Under the pieces are notes generated by a model, which ran no database searches, was not told where the DNA came from, and saw only the letters and a program-made list of their open reading frames with translations. From Symbiodinium natans (taxonomy: Eukaryota; Sar; Dinophyceae; Suessiales; Symbiodiniaceae), in contig CAJNDS010000502.1 of NCBI GenBank assembly GCA_905221605.1, forward strand, positions 1 to 64,000: DNA of 64,000 bases. Direction: 5' to 3'. Of the stretch, positions 11,646 through 21,521 are shown piece after piece. The number at the start of each line of letters is the position of its first letter. The first letter of the stretch is position 1. The translations under genes and the position numbers were made by a program.

Positions 11646-11879
11646 GCACGCAATCCACGAGCAAATTGTTCAGGTCACTTCTGCTGGAATTGTTACGGGA
11701 GCAGCCCCTCGCCCCCCCCTAAAAAACAACCGCGCGTTGCGGGATCTTGAGGGGAGGGGGGAGATAGGGAGAAATACAGAATATTCTATGAATTCAGCCC
11801 AAAAAGGGTAGGTACACGGGGGGGGTTAGCATATACATGTATATATGTATATATATATATGTAAGAGGGACCTTTATGT

Positions 11880-13140
11880 ACTATGTGACCACCTCCCTCT
11901 GGTTTCGGTAGTGAAGGAGGCTAGATAATTTTGATAGATTTGTTTTGAGGGGCCTCCCCCACACTATCAAAACTATCAAACCTCATCCGGGAGGTTTGAT
12001 AAGATAGTTTAGATAGTTGTGTCTCCACCGGCCTCCCCCAAACACATCTAAACTACCAGGCCCGGGAGGTCAGATAGTTTAAATAATTTGCCTCCAAGGG
12101 CCTCCCCCAAAACGATCAAAACTATCTAACTTCGACCGGGAAGTTAAATGGTTTTGATAGCTGAGATAGTTTCGGGCAAGCCCGAAACTATAAACTATCT
12201 AACCTTGTCCCGGGAGGTGTCCCAGAAGGTTGGAAACTATCATAACCTATCCAAGCTATCAATACTACCTAAACTATCTAACCTCCAGGGGAGGTGAGAT
12301 AGAGTGCATAGTTTTGATCGTTTGGGCCTCCTCCAAACCTATCAGTACCTATCAAAGCTATCCAGCCGCCTCGGGAGGTTAGATAGTTTAACTAATTTAG
12401 ATCGTTTGGATAGTTTGGGCCTCCCCCAAAACTATCAGAACGATCGAAACCATCTAACCTCCCCCGGGAGGTTAGATAGTTTAGATAGTTTGTAATTTGC
12501 AGAGTATAGAGTGTTTAGAATGTTTAGATAGTTTCGGGCAAGCCCGACACTATCTAAACTATCTAACCTTATCCCGGGGGGGCCGTCCCGGGAAGGTTGG
12601 AAACTATCATAGACATACAACATATCAAAAATGTGCTAGATAGTTTCGGTAGTTTGCCTCCCCCCAAACTCCGGGACGTTAGATAGGCTAGATAGTTTAG
12701 ATAGCGTAGATGGTTTGGATAGTTTAGATAGTTTAGATCGTTTCGGGCAAGAGCGAGACTATCGAAACAGTCTACCCTCATCCCGGAGGGTCTCCCGGGA
12801 AGGTTGGAAACTTCAGAACTATCCAACTATCAAAACTATCTAATGAGACTATGTAACCCCCCGGGGGTAGATAGTTTTGATAGTTTGGGCCTCCTCCCAA
12901 AACTATCAAAACTATCATAACGATCTAACCTCTCGGGAGGCTAGACAGTTTAGATAGCCTTAAAAAGAGGCTTTGGGTAGCTCGGGCCCCCCGGAGGAGC
13001 TTCGATAGTTTGGATCAGTTTGATAGTTTTGATAGTTTCGGGCTTGCCTGAAACTATCTAACCTCATCCCGGGGGGTGTCCCGGGAAGGTTGGAAACTAT
13101 CATAGTTCTGCAAAATATCAAAAGCTATCTAGACTATCTA
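11880..13140. repeat. Array of GATAGTTT half-palindromes
   Basis: Dense, two-way copies of gatagttt and aactatc surround three recurring modules: cctcccccaaaactatc, tttcgggcaagcccgaaac (a dyad) and cccgggaaggttggaaac. The modules repeat at roughly 100-350 bp. Each can fold on itself, because gatagttt and aaactatc flank the GC-rich cores. I see no coding signal; small open frames here come from the repeats. Confidence 0.9.
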
Positions 13141-13144
13141 CCCC

Positions 13145-14400
13145 TCCCACCCTTCTGCTCTCCCCTATTCTGGAAGGGCTATTCCGGGTTGGCTTGGCCC
13201 CATTCACAACCCCCCCCTGCCTAGCCACTCGCGGGGGGGTTGTAACGGTCTCTTTCCGTCCTGGACCCGCCCTCCTCCCTTTGGCTGCACCTCCCGGGCC
13301 TGCGCGCTCGCTTCTCTTCCCCGTTTCGCCTTATTCTTTCCTTCGCTTCGGTAGGCCCTTGCGTGCTGGCCAGAGTGCTCCCACCCGTCTGCTCTCCCCG
13401 ATTTTGGGAGGGTTTTTTTTTTTGTTTTCTCTTCGGTCTCGTTGCCTGGCTGGAATCCTTCTTTGTATTTGGGGCTGTCCCCCTGCTTGCCCTTCCGGGT
13501 CGGCTTGGCCCCGTTTACAACCCCCCCTGCCTGGTTGTTACTGCCTCATTCCGTCCTCCCTGGTCTGCACACTCGCTTCCTCCTCTCCCCCGCCTCGCCT
13601 TCCGCTTCCGTACCTTTAGTGAGCGTTTGTTTGGTTGTGTGGTTGTGCGGTTGTGCGGTTGTGTGGTTGCATGGTTGCGTGGTCGCATGGTCGCGTGGCT
13701 GTGCGCGTGCGCGTGTCCTTTTCTTTTCTCACTCTTTGTCTTCTCTGTGCGCCCCGGCCTCTGGCCTTGGTCAGTTTTTCTGCGCTGCTTTCCTCTCGGC
13801 TTTGCCCGCAGTTCTGGCTCAGCGCCCCTGAGGCCCCAGCTGCGAGACAATGCTGACCGTGTGATGCGCCTGGGTCTGCTTCTTGCTGAACGTTCCCTGG
13901 ACAGCCTTCTCCCGGCGGGCAGCCTGCACCCGAGCCCATCAGCACCTCTGTGGCCTACCAGACGTCAACCTTGCCGGATGGCTCACCTCTGGCCTGCACT
14001 CCAACCCCCATACCCTCGCCCTGCTGCGTGTCGGCCTACCCGCCGGCCTGCCGTCGCACTACGCACTGGCCGCGCTCGGCGCCACTCTTCACCCAGCACT
14101 TCCCCTAAATCCCGCCCAGTTCCGGTCTGGGCTCCTGCCACCTCTGTCCCCGGTTCCCTAAGCCGTTCGCCTGCCCCTAACGCTCCCCGCCGCGCTACTG
14201 CCAACCGGACGGCCCGCCTTCGGGTCGCCGGGTCGCCCCACCGTTCTCCGCCCCGCTCTTCCCCTAAGCCCCAACCCCTCCTACGCAGGTCGTCGCCGCG
14301 GCGCCACTGCTTGCCCCTGCAGCCATTCAGGTAGAGCGCCTCTCCGGCACTGCTCGCCCGACCAGAGCGTTCAACGCCTACTTCGCAGCCTGTCACAGGT
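13145..14400. other. Pyrimidine-rich low-complexity DNA, probably non-coding
   Basis: The plus strand is C/T-rich. A 323-codon frame (13363-14334) exists, but its product is Pro/Arg/Ser-rich without domains, and overlapping frames are open on both strands, which points to composition rather than selection. The blocks cttggccccattcacaaccc (13194) and its near copy at 13507 are a diverged direct repeat of about 310 bp. Confidence 0.6.
13622..13716. repeat. GGTTGTGCGGTTGT-type minisatellite
   Basis: Imperfect 8-bp units (ggttgtgc, ggttgtgt, ggttgcat, ggtcgcat, ggtcgcgt) in tandem. Confidence 0.85.
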
Positions 14401-14418
14401 CCACTGGACCTTCTTCTT

Positions 14419-14725
<307 letters not shown>

Positions 14726-14999
14726 CTTACTACTACAGCGGCAAAGACTACCCTTATGGCTACTACGATTACTGGTACTACCATTACGATTATACTGATG
14801 TCTCTTTCTGTCGATAAATGTCTTTTTCTATCTATTACTATCTACTACTTTTTCTACGACACTGCACACTACGGGCTGTATGTATATATATATATATATA
14901 GATATATGCGACTCCCCCCCCCCCCATGTACCCACGCTTTGTGCTTGAAATTCCGGAAATTCGGGCTTAGCGTACAGGACTTCGGGAAAAGGATGTATT

Positions 15000-16560
15000 T
15001 TTAGGATTTAGGGGCTCTCCTCTATAGTAATTAAGAAACTCCCTCTTCAGGGATGAGGGATCACAATTTGGGGAATGAAATTAAGGAAACAAGGTTTAGG
15101 GAATAAGATTTGGGGATCCGGCTCCTTAGGATTTAGCACAGAAGACTTGGGGAATAAGATTGGTTTGTAAAATGCAAGGGCTCTCCTCAATAGGATGCAA
15201 GGATGCCCCTCTTTAGGGCTTAGGGAATAACATTGAGGGAATGAATCTAGGGAACAAGATTTGGGAACCCCGCTCTTTAGGATTTAGTGATAAGGATTTG
15301 GGAAATAGGATCCTTAAATTCAAGGGAGGAGAGCCCCTGAATCCTAAGGCAAATCCTATTCCCTAAATCCTTTCCGCGAAACCGTAAAGGGTGGGACCCA
15401 AATCTTAGTCCCTTGATGTTATTTCCGAAGTCCTATTCCCTACAGAGGGGCATCCTTAAATCTTAAAAAGGAGCATCTTCAAAACACCTATCCCCCAGGT
15501 CCTTATCCTAAAGTAGGATGCAAGGATGCCTTTTCTTAGGCCGCCGGGAATAACATTAATGGAATACATCTAGGGAACGAGATGTAGAGACCCCGCTCTT
15601 TAGGATTTAGTGATAAGGATTTGGGTAATACGATCCTTAAGTTCCAAGGAGGAGAGCCCCTAAATCTTGAAAAGGAGAGCCCCTGAATCCTAAAAACACA
15701 CCTTATTCCCTAAATACTTTTCGCGAAACCGTAAAAGGCGGATTCTCTTCTCAAAATCTTCAAGAGTGGGATCCCTTGATCTTATTCCCTTATATTTGCT
15801 CTCAAGTCCTTTTCCCGAACCCTGGAGAGGGTGTGCTTACATCTTAAAAGCAGATCCTATTCATTAATTTGTTTTCGCTAAGCCCTCAAGGCTGGGATCC
15901 CGAGATCTTCTTCCCCATCTTAATCCCTGAATATCTTTCCCAAAGTGCTATTCCCTAAGCCCCATAGAGGGGTCCGTCCCTAAACCCTCAACTTAAGCCT
16001 AAATCCGAAAGCAAAATTGGCTTTTATTGCCTCATTCTTTCTTCAAATCTGAAAGAGCGGGATCTCTTAACTGATTCCCTTATATTTGCTCTCAAATCCT
16101 GTTTCCGAACCCTGAAGAGGGATTCCTTACGTCTTAAAGACAGGTCCTATTCCCTAAATCCTTTTCGCTAAGCCCTAAAAGGTGGGATCCCGACATCTTC
16201 TTCCCCACCTTATTCCCAGAATATCTTTCCCAAAGTCCTGTTCTCTAAGCCCCAAGAGGGGTCCGTAAATCTTGAAGAGGAGAGTCCCAAGGAGAGCCCC
16301 AAGTCTTAAGGATGCACGTCTGCAAGCCTAAGCCCTAAACTCTAAACCCTCGAAGCCCTAAACCCTAAACTTAAGGCCGAATCCGAAACCCTGAGACCTA
16401 CATCGTGGGACTGCGTGTGGCTTAGGGCCTAGAAAGCGGCTTTTCCCTAAACTTAAGCCTAAATTCCGAAGAGCGGGATCCCTGACTCCTGTTCCCGAAA
16501 TCTTCTTTTCTTTATGCCCTTCAAAGCCTAAAGCGCTAAGCCCATAAGGGTGGGATCCCT
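15000..16560. repeat. Degenerate array of ggatttaggg / ccctaaatcc type units
   Basis: Repeated blocks ctcctctatagt, gggaataa, aggatttagtgataaggatt and gagagcccctaaatct occur in both orientations with many changes. The orientation flips around 15330. It is non-coding. Confidence 0.85.
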
Positions 16561-16587
16561 TTCCCGAAAGCTAATTTCCTCAGTGCA

Positions 16588-16797
16588 GCAAGATGACACC
16601 GATTCAAAACAAGATGACATGCATTCAAGTGCATGCAAAATGCATTCAACTTGAATGCGCTCTTGGATTCAAGATTCAAGATTCAAGGTGCCCGGGAGAA
16701 CTCGCCCGGGCATCTTGAATCTTGAATCCAAGAGCGCATTCAAGTTGAATGCGTTTTGAATGCATTTGAATGCGTTTCATCTTGTTTCATCTTGTTC
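16588..16797. repeat. Long imperfect hairpin
   Basis: The left arm (about 16588-16698) and right arm (about 16703-16797) are inverted copies built from aagatgaca, gcattcaa, tgaatgcgctcttggattca and tcaagattcaag, closing on gcccgggagaactcgcccgggc at 16690-16711. It sits at the inner edge of the right end of unit 2. Confidence 0.92.
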
Positions 16798-16978
16798 CGG
16801 AGCGAAACTTACGTGCTTATGTATACTAAATAAAGTATACTTCGGGCTCGTCTGCGTATATACGTATTACAGAGTTTGAGGTACTCACCCGATCCCAATA
16901 ACCCACGCGTTTCTGAAGCTGAGATTCTGGAAAAAAGGCGTGGGTACATGGGGGGGGGGTACCATATATATAAACATA

Positions 16979-17009
16979 GCTACCCCCCCCTCCCGGGACC
17001 TACCTTTTT
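16979..17009. repeat. Left terminal inverted repeat of unit 3
   Basis: C-run, then cccgggacctaccttttt. It is the exact inverse of 23157-23174, with the homopolymer run extending the match outward. Confidence 0.75.
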
Positions 17010-17050
17010 GAGTGTTGTTGCTTAATTTTTGCAGTGGCAAGACAGTTGAT

Positions 17051-17240
17051 GCAGCATTTGGATAGAGAGTGGGACGATGACAAGCAGATGACCTTTAGTG
17101 TCGGCCTCTACCCCCGTAGGTTTGAGTCAGACATTTGGAAAGGCAGCATTTGGATGAAGAGTGGGACGACGACAAGCAGATAACCTTTTTGCATTGCCTT
17201 GTACCCCAGCAGGCTTGAGTCAGACAGTCGGAAAGGCAGC
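17051..17240. repeat. Tandem duplication, 92-bp period
   Basis: Two copies start gcagcatttggat at 17051 and 17143. They share agtgggacgatgacaagcag and tttgagtcagaca with scattered changes. It lies between the left end of unit 3 and the 3' end of the transposase gene. Confidence 0.92.
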
Positions 17241-17262
17241 GATCGGAAACCAGCACACTCAC

Positions 17263-18600
17263 TCACCTGGGCTGCACGATTTCTCGCATTGCCCAAGTGA
17301 AGAGTTTGCCAGTCTCGAGCCAGAGATCTGTGCCCCGCGTCCAGTATGCATACTGGGCGGAGCGAATTTTGTTGCGCATCACGAGGCTACCTGCCCTGGT
17401 GTGCTGGTTCAGGGAGATTCTCTCCTTAAGGAACCGCCAGGCTCTATCGATGATTTGAGTACCGGCCTTCGTTCTCAAAGGCTTGATGCGTCCTGGCACG
17501 CGGTGTTCCACCACTTTCACGTATGTCGGAGCCTTCCAAACATACTTTCCATTGACCAGCACCCTTTTCTTGGCATGAACAACCCGATCATGTACAACGC
17601 GGTCTACCTTGAGTTTATAACTCTTGGCAGAGTCCGTGTGGAAAATCACGGCACGACCCTTTAAATGCTTCTCTGCAAGTGGTCGCCACTCTACACGTCG
17701 CACAGCGCCTGGACCGGGTGCCCTCTTGACGGTCTTAGGCGGGTTGAGGCGCTCCAAGATGAGAGTATCCGGTCGACCACGTTGAACCAGCCCCAACCAT
17801 TGCTCCCATCTGATTGGCTTGGTCTGGTCTCCGTGTTTCTCATTTGTTTTAGTGAACGTGGCCTCGTCCCCCTCGACATCTTGCCAAGAACGGCAGTCGC
17901 CCAACTTGATGTCCTTTTGCTTGACCTCCACGAAACGCCTACGAACATCGGCTAACTTGCCCTCGAGGTCTTGGATGGCCTTGTGGTTCACATGCGTTAT
18001 CTTGTGGATGGATGCTGCCGAAACACCAATAAGTTTGAGGAGTAGCACAGAAGCCTGCGTCTGAAGATCTGTGGAAGCCGGACCACCAGCGTCAACGAAG
18101 ACGGGATGCAAGTGATGCGGACTCAGGTATCGCTGGCAACCCTTATGGTTGCAGCGATGTTTCCACGTATCCTCCTTTGTGTTGGGCTTGCGGACCAATC
18201 CCGAAAGGGTTCCCTTATGGCAGTGTGGACATCGACTCCCTTGCCACTTCGGTAGGATCTTGTCTTTCACCAGCATGTCGATGAGGGACTTGTTGCTGGC
18301 CTTGATGATGTCCGGGTAGCTCCGGCACCACTTCGTCTGATCACCACGAAGCCCACGACCTGGGAGAGCTGAAGGATCCTTCACGTATGGAATGGCCTTG
18401 TAAGTCTTGGACTTGATGGAAGCAGGCCGTTTCTGCGTGGCACGCAACTTGCCCTTCTTGGCTACGAAGGATGCTCCAGGGCGTTTGGCTACCTTGGGGG
18501 CCATGAGCTCACGCGAGTAGTGCGAAGGGCGAAGGATATAGTGCTTGAGCGCAACTGGTTCAAATTGCAGTGCCTTGAAGTATGTTGTGTAAAAGCACAC
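17263..18600 (-). CDS. IS1595/Merlin-like DDE transposase (ISXO2-like)
   Basis: The 445-residue uninterrupted frame starts at 18600, or more likely at the internal Met at 18501 (MAPKVAKRPG), which opens a basic N-terminus. A zinc ribbon lies near residues 120-158: CPHCHKGTL ... KHRCNHKGCQRYL. The catalytic core follows with GDEATFTK (first acidic site), HTDSAKSYK (second), and GTQIIDRAWRFLKERI (third, near the family's GTNxIExxWxxLK). A VEHRVPG block before it matches the family's NHS-like histidine region. The fold and order fit IS1595-type transposases, whose eukaryotic relatives are Merlin elements; these cut and paste via terminal inverted repeats (family knowledge). It lies 190 bp downstream of the helicase-like gene on the same strand. 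No internal stops, so it may be active or recently so. Confidence 0.78.
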   Translation of the reverse strand: MCFYTTYFKALQFEPVALKHYILRPSHYSRELMAPKVAKRPGASFVAKKGKLRATQKRPASIKSKTYKAIPYVKDPSALPGRGLRGDQTKWCRSYPDIIKASNKSLIDMLVKDKILPKWQGSRCPHCHKGTLSGLVRKPNTKEDTWKHRCNHKGCQRYLSPHHLHPVFVDAGGPASTDLQTQASVLLLKLIGVSAASIHKITHVNHKAIQDLEGKLADVRRRFVEVKQKDIKLGDCRSWQDVEGDEATFTKTNEKHGDQTKPIRWEQWLGLVQRGRPDTLILERLNPPKTVKRAPGPGAVRRVEWRPLAEKHLKGRAVIFHTDSAKSYKLKVDRVVHDRVVHAKKRVLVNGKYVWKAPTYVKVVEHRVPGRIKPLRTKAGTQIIDRAWRFLKERISLNQHTRAGSLVMRNKIRSAQYAYWTRGTDLWLETGKLFTWAMREIVQPR

Positions 18601-18792
18601 GATTTACAGAATCAGAACAGCATCACAGTCACACATGCGAGCAGCACCGCACTCACACATGCATCGCACATTTTTCGCTTGACATTTCAGTCGCTTGTGA
18701 GTTGATAATGTTTCTGCGTTGCAGGAGCGGTTCACACCGTGGTCACTGGTCCGAGGCCACATGTTGAGTGTACATCCTGTTGAGGTCATAAA

Positions 18793-20724
18793 TCACGAGT
18801 GTAGGGTATGGGCTGCGTCCTCCTCTCCGGAGAAGGAGTCAGTGGCTTTGTCAGGCTGCGGAACTGATGATTGTGCTGCCTCTTCCTCAGGCTGGGGAAC
18901 CGACGATTGTGCTGCAGCATTGCAGGACTTCATCCTTACCCGGCGGGTCGGAGTTGGATAAACAAAATCTCCAAGGCGTCTGCGAGGAGTACCCGGAGGC
19001 GGGGCTGCATGTGGCACCACAGGGCCTGTGTGCTTTGGAGCAGCATCTTCATCTGAAGACTGCGAGGAAGGTAGCCATGTCGTGTTGGTTTCCCGGCTGA
19101 TGTCCTGAAGCTTGTCGGCGATTTTCGTGTTGATGCTCTTGATGTAAGTGCTTGGGCGTCCTGCGTGTGCGAGGTCAGCCAGACCATGAAGGATGAGGGC
19201 CTGTTCGCATTTGACATCCTCCTCAAAGGTTGGGGGGAGCTCCTCGACGCCAATCTTGTATTTGGCATAAAACTCCTTGTCCCTTTCGCAGAAGAGGTCG
19301 GCATGGAGCTGGCTCACGAGTATGCGATGAACTGGGGCACCCAAGTCCTGGTCAGGGAGTCGCAGGTAGACGGCATGTTTCCCGAAGACGAAGACGATGG
19401 AACGTTTCAAGATGGCCAGAACATCAGCTTCCTTGTATGCCTGAAAGAGCTTGCGTGTGAGCTTCATGAACTCAGCAGCAGTGATCGAGGTGCTCAGTCT
19501 ATCAGGCGGAGGCTCATCCGATTCCTCAAGATCATTCGAAGCCAACGCCCTGAGACCATTCCGGGCCAATTTCACATCGTTGTAACGCCCCGTGCAATTT
19601 TGGTCTTCCTCCGAAGTGAGCCAAGATTTCAAGTCGGACGCCTCGATCTTTTCGATGGTGGGGTCGTCCAAGATTATGCCTTCATGTGACTGGCCACACT
19701 TGTGCCTGAAGTTGTCCATAGCTTTGGCTCGTCTCCAACCAGGACGAATGTGAGCATGTCCATTCTTGTTGATGTGGTAGCGACCGAGTGCGAGACTGAG
19801 GACGATGAGAAATGGGGTCTTGCCCACGCCCGGCCAACCCACAGTGATGATGCCGTAGGAGAGCATCAAGGGGAACACCATGGGCAGCAGAAACGCGTGC
19901 ATGAACGGCTTCAAGCTCATGGTTGTGAAGGGGAAGAATCGAGATGAAGATGCTCCTCCTGCTGCCCGGGATTTGTTTTGGGCCATGAGTTTGACCTCAG
20001 ACTTGGGCCACCCCGCGATAGGAGTGCCACTGTCCGGACGTATTTGTCTCAGGATCCACACGTATTGTTGGTTCTCATCATCTTGGTCAGGAGCCTTTTT
20101 GTTGATGTACTCCACTCCTGCCAAGAGTTCCTCATCTTCAGGGCACCATTGCTGCTGAGAAGACGAGGACCTCTGGATGCCTTGTCCACCCTGTGCCTGA
20201 GAGAGACGCCACCAGACGACATGATGCCCCGGAAGCATGTCCATGAGGTAATGGACGGCCTTTACCCAAGTCCATGGTCCCTGTCTAAAGGCGGGCACTA
20301 CAGCAGAGCCAGTGCAGCACGCGCGAGCCTGCTTTGTTGGCACCTTCCCGGTAAAGGACATGACGCGAAGAATGTCGAGAACCCCGTCCTCCGAGTTGTT
20401 GATGATGTACGAAACTGTGGTTCCCGAGGGCATGGCCTCAGCAGGCTGCAGATGAGGAGGAAGAACAGAGTAATCTTGATCTTGGAGTCGCTCGCATAGT
20501 GCTGAGATAATGCCTAACTCAGGGATGTTGTAGTGGGCATCGAGGACGAGGGTGCATGATTTGGCATGGTCTACCGGACGACACGCGTGCTTGACAAAGT
20601 CCTTGAGGGCAAATTCAGAGTCTCTTTTGACCTCGTACACAGGGGTGGATGTTGTGGCCAGAGAGCAACTTTTCGCACCACATTTCGCCATTGCTTCATC
20701 TAGCATTCGTTCGAGGTTCGCCAT
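18793..20724 (-). CDS. SF3-helicase-like / AAA+ ATPase of the unit 3 element
   Basis: The 643-residue frame begins at MANLERMLDEAM (20724). The P-loop sits near residues 297-306 (GWPGVGKTPF), Walker B follows as GIILDDP, then TGRYNDVKLARNG resembles motif B', and ALASND is a sensor/motif C ending in Ser-Asn. The A-B-B'-C order and spacing of about 110 residues fit superfamily 3 helicases, known from small DNA and RNA viruses and plasmid Rep proteins. No HUH nuclease motif is visible upstream. The N-terminal 200 residues are unrecognised; the C-terminal 100 are Ser/Pro/Glu-rich with a repeated AAQSSVPQP. A helicase-like ATPase beside a DDE transposase suggests a role in moving or copying the element (inference). 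Alternative: another AAA+ class. Confidence 0.65.
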   Translation of the reverse strand: MANLERMLDEAMAKCGAKSCSLATTSTPVYEVKRDSEFALKDFVKHACRPVDHAKSCTLVLDAHYNIPELGIISALCERLQDQDYSVLPPHLQPAEAMPSGTTVSYIINNSEDGVLDILRVMSFTGKVPTKQARACCTGSAVVPAFRQGPWTWVKAVHYLMDMLPGHHVVWWRLSQAQGGQGIQRSSSSQQQWCPEDEELLAGVEYINKKAPDQDDENQQYVWILRQIRPDSGTPIAGWPKSEVKLMAQNKSRAAGGASSSRFFPFTTMSLKPFMHAFLLPMVFPLMLSYGIITVGWPGVGKTPFLIVLSLALGRYHINKNGHAHIRPGWRRAKAMDNFRHKCGQSHEGIILDDPTIEKIEASDLKSWLTSEEDQNCTGRYNDVKLARNGLRALASNDLEESDEPPPDRLSTSITAAEFMKLTRKLFQAYKEADVLAILKRSIVFVFGKHAVYLRLPDQDLGAPVHRILVSQLHADLFCERDKEFYAKYKIGVEELPPTFEEDVKCEQALILHGLADLAHAGRPSTYIKSINTKIADKLQDISRETNTTWLPSSQSSDEDAAPKHTGPVVPHAAPPPGTPRRRLGDFVYPTPTRRVRMKSCNAAAQSSVPQPEEEAAQSSVPQPDKATDSFSGEEDAAHTLHS

Positions 20725-20780
20725 GGGGGTGGGGAACAGATCAGCTCGTATGGTTTCTGTTGAGACAAAGAGCAGGCTGC

Positions 20781-20942
20781 AAGCACACGTCTAGGAGCAG
20801 ATGTGTGAGGGAACATGACACTGCTTATGTTGCAAAGTCGGCCATCCTTTTACTCAACATGAAGCACACGTCTAGGGGCAGATGTGTGAGGGAACATGAC
20901 ACTGCTTATGTTGCAAAGTCGGCCATCCTTTTACTCGACATG
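20781..20942. repeat. Tandem duplication, 81-bp period
   Basis: Two nearly identical copies start aagcacacgtctagg at 20781 and 20862. They lie just upstream of the start codon of the helicase-like gene, so they could form part of its promoter or 5' leader. Confidence 0.95.
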
Positions 20943-20983
20943 AAGCTGGCTCTCTCTACAGGCATACCTAGTGGAAAGAAACG

Positions 20984-21045
20984 TCGTTCTCAAAGGCTTG
21001 ATGCGTCCTGGCACCCGGTGTTCCACCACTTTCACGTATGTCGGA
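20984..21045 (+). repeat. Detached 62-bp copy of transposase coding sequence
   Basis: cgttctcaaaggcttgatgc and the following 40 bases match 17469-17530, inside the transposase gene, with one mismatch (cacccgg against cacgcgg). The orientation is the same. It lies between the 81-bp repeats and the stop of the coiled-coil ORF. Confidence 0.92.
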
Positions 21046-21046
21046 A

Positions 21047-21520
21047 CTAGGGAAGGTTTTTCTGGAGCTCCTCGAGTTTCTGACGAAGTTGTGCGTTCTC
21101 GTACTCATACTCCTGGATGTCGCTCTCCAGGATGAAGATGCGAGTCTCGTGCTTTTCAACTTGCTGCTCAAGGGTGGCGACAGTTGCTTCAAGGTCCTGC
21201 TTGTTCGCCTCCAACTCTAGAAACTGGGGGTGTTCCACCAGGAAGCAATCCAAGATGTCCGTCGCAATCTCTGGGGTAAGCTTTGACTTTGTCGACTTTG
21301 ATGACGACGGTGACGAGGCTACCTTCTCGGTTTTCTTCTGGCGCTTGGTTGACTTCTTAGAAGAAGACTGCGACGAGCTTGCCGACTCCGAACTGGAAGA
21401 ACTTGAAGATGAGCTCGAGACGGGACTCCTGGGTGTGGTTGTGTTTGGTGCGATTTCGAGATGATGGTTGTAGTTGGGGGATATTGACAGGGTTTTTTTG
21501 ATCTTACGTAGCCTACAGCC
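21047..21520 (-). CDS. Ser-rich coiled-coil ORF of the unit 3 element
   Basis: The open frame lacks an ATG; it probably starts after a splice or by non-AUG use near 21510. The N-terminal half is a Ser-rich, Lys-rich linker (SPVSSSSSSS, KKSTKRQKKTEK). The C-terminal 60 residues form a heptad-type coiled coil (ELEANKQDLEATVATLEQQ, ENAQLRQKLEELQ). Composition is strongly biased toward a real protein: the coil keeps hydrophobics at a/d positions across about eight heptads. It sits between the unknown ORF (22064-21522) and the helicase-like gene on the same strand, so it may be the second exon of the ORF upstream. Function unknown; a dimerisation module for the element's machinery is a guess. Confidence 0.55.
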   Translation of the reverse strand, partial: GCRLRKIKKTLSISPNYNHHLEIAPNTTTPRSPVSSSSSSSSSSESASSSQSSSKKSTKRQKKTEKVASSPSSSKSTKSKLTPEIATDILDCFLVEHPQFLELEANKQDLEATVATLEQQVEKHETRIFILESDIQEYEYENAQLRQKLEELQKNLP

Positions 21521-21521
21521 C

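Larger units (their letters stand above)
9432..11865. mobile_element. Unit 1: repeat-filled segment with inverted C/G-tract ends
   Basis: Left end (9432-9480): an AT tract, then ggtacccctcc, an A-run and acctacctc. Right end (11801-11850): aaaaagggtaggtac, a G-run and ttagcatatacatg. Read inverted, they share ggtaggt, a G-rich run and an ATAC/ATATG tract, but the match is weaker than in units 2 and 3. The inside is non-coding: two long direct repeats at 9540-10115, an AT-rich stretch at 10130-10880, and a degenerate array at 10890-11645. Whether it is a non-autonomous transposon is inference. Confidence 0.45.
14881..16979. mobile_element. Unit 2: non-coding segment with matching inverted ends
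   Basis: Left end: an AT tract, a C-run of 12, then catgtacccacgc and ttt (14881-14940). Right end: aaaaaagg, gcgtgggtacatg, a G-run, gtacc and an AT tract (16931-16979). The 13-bp catgtacccacgc at 14925-14937 is exactly inverted at 16938-16950, and the adjoining C/G runs extend the match past 20 bp. The inside is a degenerate array plus a long hairpin near the right end. No protein-coding frame was found. It resembles a non-autonomous inverted-repeat element inserted in an AT microsatellite (inference). Confidence 0.6.

Noticed and set aside
11880-13140. CRISPR-like look of short repeats with spacers
   Set aside because: Repeats are palindromic, of unequal spacing and occur in both orientations; there are no unique spacers of constant size and the context is eukaryotic.
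13363-14334. 323-codon plus-strand frame
   Set aside because: Low-complexity Pro/Arg/Ser product; several frames are open on both strands in pyrimidine-rich DNA.
18604-18789. Small frame with CMCECGAARMCDCD
   Set aside because: It lies in the gap between the two unit 3 genes, is only 61 codons, and its cysteines come from the repeated tcacacatgc sequence.
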